This document shows positions 1 through 5,774 of a DNA stretch of 5,801 nucleotides, piece after piece. The translations under genes and the position numbers were made by a program. Every line of letters begins with the position of its first letter. Position 1 is the first letter of the stretch. Source of the stretch: Bacteroidales bacterium (GTDB taxonomy: Bacteria; Bacteroidota; Bacteroidia; Bacteroidales; ML635J-15); NCBI GenBank assembly GCA_028696755.1, contig JAQVGK010000244.1:1-5801 (forward strand), read 5' to 3'. The notes beneath the pieces were generated by a model. It had not been told where the DNA came from and did not search any database. It saw only the letters and a list, made by a program, of their open reading frames with translations.

Positions 1-1
1 T

Positions 2-79
2 AACGGAGAGTGGTGTGTTGTGATAATTGATGACTGGGGTAGTGACGACGGTACTTTATTTGCAGTTTCAATGAATTTC
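2..79 (+). other. P-domain-like C-terminal fragment (protein domain)
   Basis: The encoded start NGEWCVVIIDDWGSDDG, ending FAVSMNF, fits the pattern G-x-W-x(n)-D-x(2)-D-x-G-x-L-x(3)-L-x-F that closes P-domains (proprotein convertase beta-jelly-rolls), which are common at the front of Bacteroidota secreted proteins. Only the last strands are present. The assignment is by motif and could instead be another jelly-roll fold. Confidence 0.5.
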
Positions 80-3000
80 GATAATTCCATTCTTCCAGTT
101 GATACATGGAGTATGAGTCATACTTACAATTCCAATGACATGACATGGTCGGGAGATGGTATAAATCCAAATTCAGGAGGTACTGCAACAGCAAATCCAA
201 CTACACCCGGTGATCAAACATATACCTTTTCGGTTGTAGATGATTTCGGTTGTGAATATGACACAACATTAACAGTTCACGTTAGGAATTTTGACGATGC
301 ATTATGTTGTGAATACCCCACTACTTCTGCAGGTCCCGACGATCACGTTTGCAATAACCAATATACATTTAATGCTACAATGGCAACTGGTAATACTGGT
401 TCATGGGCTTTGATTAGTGGCCCTGGCACTGTTACTTGGGCAAATCAAAATTCCCCACATGCCATTGTTACTGTTAATGGCTGGGGTTCTTACGAATTTG
501 AATGGACAGAGCAAAATGGCGGCCCAACTTGTATCGACCAAGATAGAGTGATAATCGAATTTTATCCGGTGCCAACAACTACATTTACCTTTGATCCAAT
601 TATGTGTTATGGAGATACAATAACACTTACTTATACTGGAAACATGTCTGCAACTGCTACTTTTGATTGGGATTTCGATGGCGCTAGTGTTGTTAGTGGT
701 ACAGGTATTGGCCCTTATGAGATTTATTGGAGCACAGCTGCAATGCATTCGGTCGGACTTACAGTAAGCGAAAACGGCTGTACCTCTCCGGATACTCTAG
801 TAAATATTATTAATCCTGCTGAATTAACACACAATCTTGAAGTCTTCGATGATCCATGTTTCCAAAGCTGTGAAGGACGTGCCGAAATTACAGTTGTAGG
901 AGGAACATTGCCTTATGACTATTCGTGGGGATCGCCAACTAATATTTTGCCAAACCTTTGTGCTGGTGATTACTCAATTACTGTTACAGACGCAAATGGC
1001 TGTACAACTGCTGAAGATTTTACAATAAATGAACCACCACAACTTGTTATCAATAGCATTACAACTACTAATCTTACTTGTTACCAATCTTTGGATGGGG
1101 CTATTTCTGTTGATGCTTCGGGGGGCACTGGCAATTTATTGTATCTGTGGTCGGATATGGGATATGGTCCTTCCGACAGAACCAATCTTATTGCTGGTGA
1201 TTATTGTGTAACTGTTGAGGATGAGAATGGTTGTACTGTTTCTCAGTGTGTTACATTGACTCAGCCCGACGAACTATTAGTTACAATGTCGCCAAATATT
1301 GCAATTTGCCAAGGACAACAAACTACTATTCAGGCTCAGGGTATGGGTGGTACAGTTCCTTATACATATTTATGGGATCAGGGAACTGGTGTCTATAATG
1401 TGGCATCATCAAGCTTGACTTTAGCTCCTGATACAACAACCGTATTTAGTGTATATGTTACTGATGATCATGGATGTACAAGTAATATATCAAGCATGAG
1501 AGTTACCGTAAGTCCACTTATGGTAATCGATACAATGTTGCTTAGAGATAATAGGTGTTTTGGATCTTGTGACGGACGAGCCGAAATTGTAATGCATGGT
1601 GGTTTACAGCCATTGCAATATTCGTGGGGCTCACCAAATCATATTTATGATGGATTATGTGCTGGAATTTATACAGTAACAGTTAACGATATTATTGGCT
1701 GTACCGTAAGCGAGATGTTTGTAATCGAGCAACCTACTCAGCTGACCTACACATCAGCAACCGAAGATGCAACATGCTATGGTTATAATGATGGTGAAGC
1801 TACAATATTTGTTCAGGGAGGCGTTCCTCCATATTCTTACTTGTGGCCCAACGGTCACGATACCGAAACTTTAGTAACGACAGCAGGAACATATACGGTA
1901 ACAGTTGCCGATGATCACGACTGTAAAGTTTATGGAACATTTACAATCAACCAGCCCACTGATATTTTTGTATTACCAGTTGGAAACAGAACTATTTGCC
2001 AGAGTCAATCTGTAACACTAGGTACTCAGGCTACAGGCGGTTCACCCTACAATGGAGTTGGTTACGATTTTCATTGGACAGGTAGTGATGGTTCGGTATG
2101 GAATTCAAATCTCTATGTTGTGAGCCCAATGGTTACAACAGTATATACTTTGGTCGTTACAGATTCGCACGGCTGTCAGAGCGATCCAATTACTTCAACA
2201 GTTTATGTAAATCCTCCACTCGAGATATTGTCGGTTCTTACCAGCAACGATACTGTTTGTCCAGGCGATCCAGCAATTGTTCACGTTGATGTGCAGGGTG
2301 GTAATGGCGGCCCATATTTAATGACCTTGCAAGATGGTAGAGTAGTTCCTTCGCCATTTACAGTACGTCCCGATACCACAACAATGTACTATGTAACGCT
2401 AGAGGACATGTGTGGCACACCATCGGTTACCGACTCAATTCTGATTATTGCGCGTCCAAAACCGGGCAATGTTTTTGTTGCCGAGGATGTTGAAGGATGT
2501 CCACCATTTGCAGCATATTTTACCGAAGGGACACCTGATTATGGACAGACTTATTTGTGGAATTTTGGCGACAATGGATTCTCTACCGAAAAAAATCCAA
2601 TACACATTTATACCGAGCCTGGTACATATAATGTAAGTCTCGAAGTAGAAGATTTCTTTGGCTGTAAACACGAGCGCGAAATCGAAAATATGATTACTAT
2701 TTACCCGGGTCCAATCGCTTTATTCGAACCTTCTCAAGAAGTAGTGTCATTCTTGGCAGCCGAGATAGAGTTTATTAACCATTCAGTAGATGCTACCGAC
2801 TATTACTGGTTCTTTGGCGATGGAGATAGTTCGCTGTTTGTAAATCCAGTTCATAAATTTCCAACTATTGGCGAATACGAAGTAATGCTAGTTGCCGAAA
2901 GTAGCAATGACTGTACCGATACAACTACCAGAATCATTACTGTAAGAAATGAGTTCTCTTTCTACTTCCCAACATCATTTACACCAAACGGCGACGGCAT

Positions 3001-3280
3001 GAATGACTGCGCAAGACCATGCGGCAATGGAATAGATAAATCTGACTTCTCACTGGTTATTTATGATAGATGGGGAAATCTGGTTTTCCAAACCGACAGA
3101 TTCGATCCAGAAGCCCCTTGTGATGCTTGCACTGCTGGCTCGTGGGACGGAACTAAAAATGGAAGTCGTATAAAAGGCGACGAAATTTTGCCAAATGGAA
3201 TGTACCATTGGTACGCAGAGTTTAAAGACTGGAACGGAATAGTGTTCAAAGAACAGGGAACAATTACTCTGATTAGATAA
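2..3280 (+). CDS. Giant modular T9SS-secreted surface protein (SprB-like repeats, PKD domains, type B C-terminal sorting domain), 5'-truncated
   Basis: The reading frame is open to the left edge, so the start codon is outside the window; 1092 codons are visible before TAA. Residues are numbered here from the internal GTG codon at base 20. The first visible residues (NGEWCVV, then IIDDWGSDDGTLF) resemble the end of a proprotein-convertase P-domain jelly roll. Then come PKD/Ig-like modules (about 21-92, 93-184 and 185-265, the last with FDWDFDG), four SprB-type repeats (268-341, 342-418, 501-574, 575-648), three Ig-like modules (419-500, 649-733, 734-813), two PKD domains (814-977, with YLWNFGD and YYWFFGDGD) and the C-terminal domain (978-1086, with FTPNGDG, YDRWGN and final GTITLIR). 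From family knowledge, this last domain sends proteins through the type IX secretion system, and proteins of this build are surface or extracellular adhesins. Adhesion is inference; no catalytic domain is visible. It is terminated alone by the hairpin just downstream. Confidence 0.93.
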   Translation, partial: NGEWCVVIIDDWGSDDGTLFAVSMNFDNSILPVDTWSMSHTYNSNDMTWSGDGINPNSGGTATANPTTPGDQTYTFSVVDDFGCEYDTTLTVHVRNFDDALCCEYPTTSAGPDDHVCNNQYTFNATMATGNTGSWALISGPGTVTWANQNSPHAIVTVNGWGSYEFEWTEQNGGPTCIDQDRVIIEFYPVPTTTFTFDPIMCYGDTITLTYTGNMSATATFDWDFDGASVVSGTGIGPYEIYWSTAAMHSVGLTVSENGCTSPDTLVNIINPAELTHNLEVFDDPCFQSCEGRAEITVVGGTLPYDYSWGSPTNILPNLCAGDYSITVTDANGCTTAEDFTINEPPQLVINSITTTNLTCYQSLDGAISVDASGGTGNLLYLWSDMGYGPSDRTNLIAGDYCVTVEDENGCTVSQCVTLTQPDELLVTMSPNIAICQGQQTTIQAQGMGGTVPYTYLWDQGTGVYNVASSSLTLAPDTTTVFSVYVTDDHGCTSNISSMRVTVSPLMVIDTMLLRDNRCFGSCDGRAEIVMHGGLQPLQYSWGSPNHIYDGLCAGIYTVTVNDIIGCTVSEMFVIEQPTQLTYTSATEDATCYGYNDGEATIFVQGGVPPYSYLWPNGHDTETLVTTAGTYTVTVADDHDCKVYGTFTINQPTDIFVLPVGNRTICQSQSVTLGTQATGGSPYNGVGYDFHWTGSDGSVWNSNLYVVSPMVTTVYTLVVTDSHGCQSDPITSTVYVNPPLEILSVLTSNDTVCPGDPAIVHVDVQGGNGGPYLMTLQDGRVVPSPFTVRPDTTTMYYVTLEDMCGTPSVTDSILIIARPKPGNVFVAEDVEGCPPFAAYFTEGTPDYGQTYLWNFGDNGFSTEKNPIHIYTEPGTYNVSLEVEDFFGCKHEREIENMITIYPGPIALFEPSQEVVSFLAAEIEFINHSVDATDYYWFFGDGDSSLFVNPVHKFPTIGEYEVMLVAESSNDCTDTTTRIITVRNEFSFYFPTSFTPNGDGMNDCARPCGNGIDKSDFSLVIYDRWGNLVFQTDRFDPEAPCDACTAGSWDGTKNGSRIKGDEILPNGMYHWYAEFKDWNGIVFKEQGTITLIR
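821..1519 (+). repeat. First A-B-C supermodule in the surface protein (two SprB-like repeats plus one Ig-like module)
   Basis: This in-frame block of about 233 codons holds module A (residues 268-341, four cysteines C280, C284, C314, C328, with GRAEI and YSWGSP), module B (342-418, with TCY, DG, GG, YLW and AGDY) and module C (419-500, with ICQGQ, PDTTTVF and VTDDHGC). A and B match the SprB-repeat pattern (C-x-G-x-A, GG-x(2)-PY, YxW, AGxYxVTVxDxxGC). A second copy follows directly. Confidence 0.75.
1520..2218 (+). repeat. Second A-B-C supermodule in the surface protein
   Basis: This block repeats the preceding one in the same order: A' (residues 501-574, cysteines C513, C517, C547, C561, again with GRAEI and YSWGSP), B' (575-648, again with TCY, DG, GG, YLW and AGTY) and C' (649-733, again with ICQ, TTV and VTDSHGC). 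A and A' share about half of their roughly 72 positions by hand alignment, more than A shares with B. The DNA copies have clearly diverged at synonymous and other sites, so the duplication is not recent. Confidence 0.75.
2459..2950 (+). other. Tandem PKD domains (protein domains)
   Basis: Residues 814-896 and 897-977 each carry the PKD signature. The first has a W-N-F-G-D core (YLWNFGD), then NPIHIYTEPGTYNVSLEV. The second has YYWFFGDGD, then NPVHKFPTIGEYEVMLVA. PKD domains are beta-sandwich spacers in extracellular proteins and often sit directly before the T9SS C-terminal domain, as here. Confidence 0.88.
2951..3277 (+). other. Type B T9SS C-terminal domain (gliding-motility-associated / CHU_C type)
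   Basis: About 109 residues start after the last PKD domain and run FYFPTSFTPNGDGMND, then LVIYDRWGNLVFQT, WDGT, LPNGMYHWY and GTITLIR at the end. These are the hallmarks of the type B sorting domain of the Bacteroidota type IX secretion system. Known members are exported across the outer membrane and either retained at the surface or released. The domain contains a CX3C pair (C997, C1001) and a CX2C pair (C1034, C1037). Confidence 0.93.
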
Positions 3281-3290
3281 AAATAAAATG

Positions 3291-3316
3291 AAGCTGCAGA
3301 AATGCAGCTTTTTTTT
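3291..3316 (+). terminator. Rho-independent terminator of the surface-protein gene
   Basis: A perfect 8-bp stem (AAGCTGCA at 3291-3298 with TGCAGCTT at 3303-3310) closes a GAAA tetraloop and is followed by six more T residues (an eight-T run at 3309-3316). It begins 10 bases after the TAA stop. An A-rich stretch at 3281-3288 precedes it, but no matching hairpin serves the opposite strand gene, which ends about 500 bases away. Confidence 0.9.
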
Positions 3317-3375
3317 GCGTTTTAGGATACACAAATAAATGTGCATACTTTTAACTTTTTATTGAATTTTTATGC

Positions 3376-3448
3376 CTTTCCCCGACGTTTGCAATGCCCT
3401 AGAAAAGTTTCAAGAGAAAGAAATAATGCTAGTCGGCATTGCAAAGTC
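3376..3448 (+). repeat. Intergenic dyad repeat, copy 1
   Basis: A conserved left half (3376-3424, starting CTTTCCCCG and ending AGAGAAAGAAAT) matches copy 2 at all but two substitutions and two single-base gaps. An imperfect inverted repeat frames it: GACGTTTGCAATGCC (3384-3398) pairs with GGCATTGCAAAGTC (3435-3448, one base missing). Self-complementary CTAG sequences (3399-3402 and 3429-3432) extend the stem inward after a two-base bulge, leaving a purine-rich 26-base loop. It resembles a REP- or MITE-like element; it codes for nothing visible. Confidence 0.65.
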
Positions 3449-3477
3449 TATTATACTGCACAATCCTTTTTAACTCT

Positions 3478-3514
3478 AGGCATTTTAGGCACTTTAGTGC
3501 ACTTTAGGCACTTC
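3478..3514 (+). repeat. Short tandem repeat, four 9-10-base units
   Basis: The units are AGGCATTTT (3478-3486), AGGCACTTT (3487-3495), AGTGCACTTT (3496-3505) and AGGCACTTC (3506-3514). They lie head to tail between the two dyad elements. The third unit creates the palindrome AGTGCACT (3496-3503). The unit length is not a multiple of three throughout and no gene uses the frame. Confidence 0.75.
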
Positions 3515-3569
3515 TTAATGGTTATGGAAACGTTGAAAAGATTCCAAAGAGAAAATTGAATTTTCAGAA

Positions 3570-3642
3570 CTTTCCCCGTCGTTTGCATTGCCTCTAAGAA
3601 AAGTTTCAAGAGAAAGAAATCGCATGGAGTATCGGGGCATTG
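3570..3642 (+). repeat. Intergenic dyad repeat, copy 2 (decayed)
   Basis: The first 51 bases (3570-3620) repeat copy 1 in the same orientation, 194 bases downstream. The left arm is GTCGTTTGCATTGCC (3578-3592) and the right arm is reduced to GGCATTG (3636-3642), so the dyad survives only with mismatches. Taking both arms, the copy spans 73 bases, the same as copy 1. A further, very loose match to the purine-rich core lies between them at about 3532-3560. Confidence 0.6.
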
Positions 3643-3734
3643 GGCTTAAATTGTAGAGAGAATGATATTTGTGCTAATAAAAACATTGTGCTAAATTTTC
3701 TAATAAGCAGAGTGTTAGCTCTCAGTACAAATCA

Positions 3735-3764
3735 CTCCATGCCCTATGCTCCATGCTCCATGCC
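3735..3764 (+). repeat. TCCATGC cluster
   Basis: CTCCATGC occurs at 3735-3742, 3749-3756 and 3756-3763, interrupted by the related CCTATGC. The reverse complement of this motif, GCATGGAG, is found at 3622-3629 beside copy 2 of the dyad repeat, and that neighbourhood (3622-3640) is an imperfect inverted match to 3740-3756. Clusters of this kind are familiar between genes in Bacteroidota; no function is known to me. Confidence 0.6.
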
Positions 3765-3811
3765 AAAAAATAGAAAATTAAATTGGCACCTAAATAATTA
3801 CTCTTTGATTA

Positions 3812-4327
3812 CTAATACAACTGCTTAATCTCCTGTTTTAGAAAATTAATAGCTTCTTGAGTTGGAGATTTCTCAATTTCGATTAGCATTTCGAAAATCC
3901 TCTGGCTTAATTTAATTGCGTTATCGTTAGAATCAAGTCCTTCCATCGCTGTATTTAATAGCTTAATAGTTTTCTCCTTTGCATTACGAATCTCCTCCCA
4001 TGCTTCTACAGATAAATATAGCTGCTGAGAAAGATTGTGCTCAAATTCTGTTCTAATTGTAATCAGCATCTCTTTATGCAACTGACCAACGGTCATGTTT
4101 GGAGTTTGAAGTCGAATAATTACAGAGTTTGGTGCTATTCGTTCTAAAAATAAAATTATTCTTTCGTATGCCTGCAATCTTAATGGCGTAATTATTTTCT
4201 GATTTTGTAAAACTACTTGTATTTTACGGTTTTCATTTTCTTTTTGCAACACAGTTTTCAAAACGTAAAAGGCTGTTAAGAAAACAATTAACGATGGGAT
4301 AGTGATTTTTAAGATTTCGACTAACAT
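3812..4327 (-). CDS. Membrane-anchored conserved hypothetical protein (171 aa)
   Basis: The product starts MLVEILKITIPSLIVFL and has one hydrophobic segment at about residues 5-25, followed by a charged linker (QKENENRK) and a soluble, largely helical remainder. This predicts a single-pass inner-membrane protein with a cytoplasmic domain. The stretch PLRLQAYERIILFLERIAP (48-66) and a second block, TIRTEFEHNLSQQLYLSVEAWEEI (about 90-113), look strongly conserved. I recall them from a Bacteroidota-restricted family of unknown function, perhaps the one named DUF7935; the name is from memory. The ATG at 4327-4325 directly precedes the hydrophobic segment and no upstream in-frame alternative looks better. 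It is divergent from the aminotransferase gene. The function is unknown. Confidence 0.85.
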   Translation of the reverse strand: MLVEILKITIPSLIVFLTAFYVLKTVLQKENENRKIQVVLQNQKIITPLRLQAYERIILFLERIAPNSVIIRLQTPNMTVGQLHKEMLITIRTEFEHNLSQQLYLSVEAWEEIRNAKEKTIKLLNTAMEGLDSNDNAIKLSQRIFEMLIEIEKSPTQEAINFLKQEIKQLY

Positions 4328-4419
4328 ATTAAAATATTTTTAAGTTTTATGTTTTACAATATTAGATAATTAAATTTTATGGTGTTATCTTAGCATGAAA
4401 TATTTTATAAACAATTAAT
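4328..4419. promoter_or_regulatory. Divergent promoter region
   Basis: These 92 very AT-rich bases must hold the promoters of both flanking genes. No exact Bacteroidota -7 element (TAnnTTTG) is present. Near matches for the + direction are TATGTTTT (4349-4356) and TAAATTTT (4371-4378), and for the - direction TAATATTG (complement of 4357-4364). No Shine-Dalgarno sequence precedes either ATG, which is normal for the phylum. Exact promoter positions are uncertain. Confidence 0.4.
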
Positions 4420-5613
4420 ATGGAAAAAGTTTCTGACAGACTGAACAAAATGGCTGTATCAGCCACATTGGCAATGGCTCAGAAGAGTCGCGACTTGCAA
4501 AATCAAGGAGTTGATGTAATAAACTTAAGTATTGGCGAACCCGATTTCGACACTCCACAGCACATAAAAGAAGCTGCAAAAAAAGCAATTGATGAGAATT
4601 ATACTCATTATCCGCCGGTTCCAGGATACGATTCGTTAAGAAAAGCTGTTGTTGCGAAGTTTAAAAGAGAAAACGATCTTGATTTTACTGTTGATCAGAT
4701 TGTAGTGTCAACAGGGGCGAAACACTCCATAATAAATGTTTTTCTTTCTATTTTAAATCCTGGTGACGAAGTAATTGTTCCAGCTCCTTATTGGGTAAGT
4801 TATGTTGATATGGTTGGATTGGCAGAAGGAACTCCAGTTATAGTTAAATGTACAATTGATTCAGATTTTAAAATGACTGCTTCACAACTCGAAGCAGCAA
4901 TCACACCAAAAACTAGAGCACTGATTTTTAGCTCTCCATCAAATCCAACAGGAAACCTGTACTCTAAAGATGAGTTGGCTAGTCTTGCTGCTGTAATTGC
5001 AAAACATCCAAACATTATTGTTTTGTCTGACGAAATTTACGAACATATTAACTTTGTAGGCAAGCACGAAAGTATTGCACAGTTTGCCGAGATTAAAGAT
5101 CGTGTTGTTGTTGTTAATGGAGTTTCTAAAGGTTATGCAATGACTGGCTGGAGAATTGGATATATTGGAGCACCACTTTGGATTGCTAAGGCTGTAACAA
5201 AACTTCAAGGTCAGTTTACTTCTGGAGCATGCACAATTGCACAAAAAGCATCCGAAGCTGCTCTAAATGCTGGAGCAGAACAATGCAAGGAAATGACTGC
5301 GATTTTCAAGAAACGTCGCGATAATGTTCTTAATTTTATGAAGGATATTCCCGGACTTAAAACAAACGTCCCAGAAGGTGCTTTTTATGTATTCCCAGAA
5401 GTTTCGTCGTTTTACGGAAAGTCTTTTGATGGGAAAATAATAAAGGATTCTGATGATCTTGCTCTTTATTTACTCGATAAAGCTCATGTTGCAACAGTTG
5501 GCGGAACTGCTTTTGGGTCTCCAGAATGCCTGCGTTTTTCTTATGCTACCAGCGAAGACCTTATGCTCGAGGCACTAAAACGAATTAAAAATGCTCTTGT
5601 GAATTTGAAATAA
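4420..5613 (+). CDS. Class I/II PLP-dependent aminotransferase, aspartate/prephenate type (397 aa)
   Basis: This is a full-length fold-type I aminotransferase close in pattern to Thermus-type aspartate aminotransferase (subgroup Ib). It should move an amino group between aspartate (or glutamate) and 2-oxo acids in the cytoplasm. Visible landmarks are SIGEPDFDTP (37-46), HYPPVPGYDSLRKA (63-76), W125 in PAPYWVSY (stacks on the cofactor ring), N175 in SNPTG, D204 and Y207 in SDEIYEH, the Schiff-base lysine K237 in SKGYAMTGWRIGY with phosphate-binding R245, and R372 in LRFSYATSE (binds the substrate alpha-carboxylate). K101 (STGAKHS) falls where Thermus-type enzymes carry a lysine that contacts a distal carboxylate, so aspartate or prephenate is a reasonable substrate; this is inference. 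The ATG at 4420 gives the normal family length and N-terminus. Often annotated aspC or aatA; an acidic substrate is not proven. Confidence 0.95.
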   Translation: MEKVSDRLNKMAVSATLAMAQKSRDLQNQGVDVINLSIGEPDFDTPQHIKEAAKKAIDENYTHYPPVPGYDSLRKAVVAKFKRENDLDFTVDQIVVSTGAKHSIINVFLSILNPGDEVIVPAPYWVSYVDMVGLAEGTPVIVKCTIDSDFKMTASQLEAAITPKTRALIFSSPSNPTGNLYSKDELASLAAVIAKHPNIIVLSDEIYEHINFVGKHESIAQFAEIKDRVVVVNGVSKGYAMTGWRIGYIGAPLWIAKAVTKLQGQFTSGACTIAQKASEAALNAGAEQCKEMTAIFKKRRDNVLNFMKDIPGLKTNVPEGAFYVFPEVSSFYGKSFDGKIIKDSDDLALYLLDKAHVATVGGTAFGSPECLRFSYATSEDLMLEALKRIKNALVNLK

Positions 5614-5708
5614 TATCACATAATTTAGTGTCCTTTTTGTTTATGAAAAACTCTTTTCTAAATCTGTATATTTTAATCAGTACTGACCGAGTAATTTTTT
5701 TTAAAAAG

Positions 5709-5737
5709 TAGGGCTACTACCATAAGGGTTCACCCTA
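5709..5737 (+). promoter_or_regulatory. GGG/CCC dyad, candidate operator
   Basis: AGGGT-TC-ACCCT (5725-5736) is a perfect 5-bp inverted repeat. A weaker dyad of the same kind, AGGGCTACTACC (5710-5721), lies just upstream; the two AGGG half-sites start 15 bases apart. The pair sits immediately upstream of the TAAATTTG promoter element, where the -33 element should be, in otherwise AT-rich DNA. This is a plausible binding site for a dimeric regulator; the regulator is unknown. Confidence 0.5.
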
Positions 5738-5743
5738 ATGTCG

Positions 5744-5751
5744 TAAATTTG
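5744..5751 (+). promoter_or_regulatory. -7 promoter element (TAAATTTG)
   Basis: TAAATTTG matches the Bacteroidota housekeeping -7 consensus TAnnTTTG exactly. Transcription would begin near 5757-5760, leaving an A-rich leader of about 15-18 bases before the ATG at 5775. No TTG or TTTG -33 element is found 19-21 bases upstream; that place is taken by the GGG/CCC dyad. Confidence 0.65.
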
Positions 5752-5774
5752 TTTTGCAAAAAATAAAAAACGAC

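Larger units (their letters stand above)
3317..3811. other. Gene-free intergenic region rich in degenerate repeats
   Basis: No convincing gene lies here. The short open frames that cross it (3341-3559 and 3640-3828, + strand) have repeat-derived composition, no recognisable domain, and the second overlaps the end of the opposite-strand gene. The stretch holds two ~73-base dyad elements, a 9-10-base tandem repeat between them, and a TCCATGC cluster, all listed separately. It separates two convergent transcription units, a usual resting place for small non-coding repeats. Confidence 0.75.

Noticed and set aside
20..22. GTG as the start codon of the surface-protein gene
   Set aside because: The frame is open to the window edge and the residues before it (NGEWCV) continue a P-domain-like motif, so the gene starts upstream.
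3050..3346. 98-residue - strand open frame
   Set aside because: It is the antisense of the well-supported T9SS C-terminal domain and its terminator; the composition is not protein-like.
3341..3559. 72-residue + strand open frame
   Set aside because: It lies entirely in repeat DNA, covers the first dyad element and the tandem repeat, and has no recognisable domain or promoter.
3376..3642. CRISPR array
   Set aside because: There are only two long, unequal direct copies with no regular spacers and no cas genes.
3761..3788. Terminator for the - strand gene
   Set aside because: TGCCAA and TTGGCA can pair over 6 bp, but the loop is 16 bases, and no T run follows the hairpin on the - strand.
3640..3828. 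62-residue + strand open frame
   Set aside because: It overlaps the end of the opposite-strand gene and translates the TCCATGC cluster; no family resemblance.
4800..5244. Two - strand open frames inside the aminotransferase gene
   Set aside because: They are antisense shadows of a full-length gene with all catalytic motifs.
5677..5702. Terminator for the aminotransferase gene
   Set aside because: TCAGTACTGA is a palindrome with no room for a loop, and the eight-T run at 5695-5702 follows it after a gap; not a proper intrinsic terminator.
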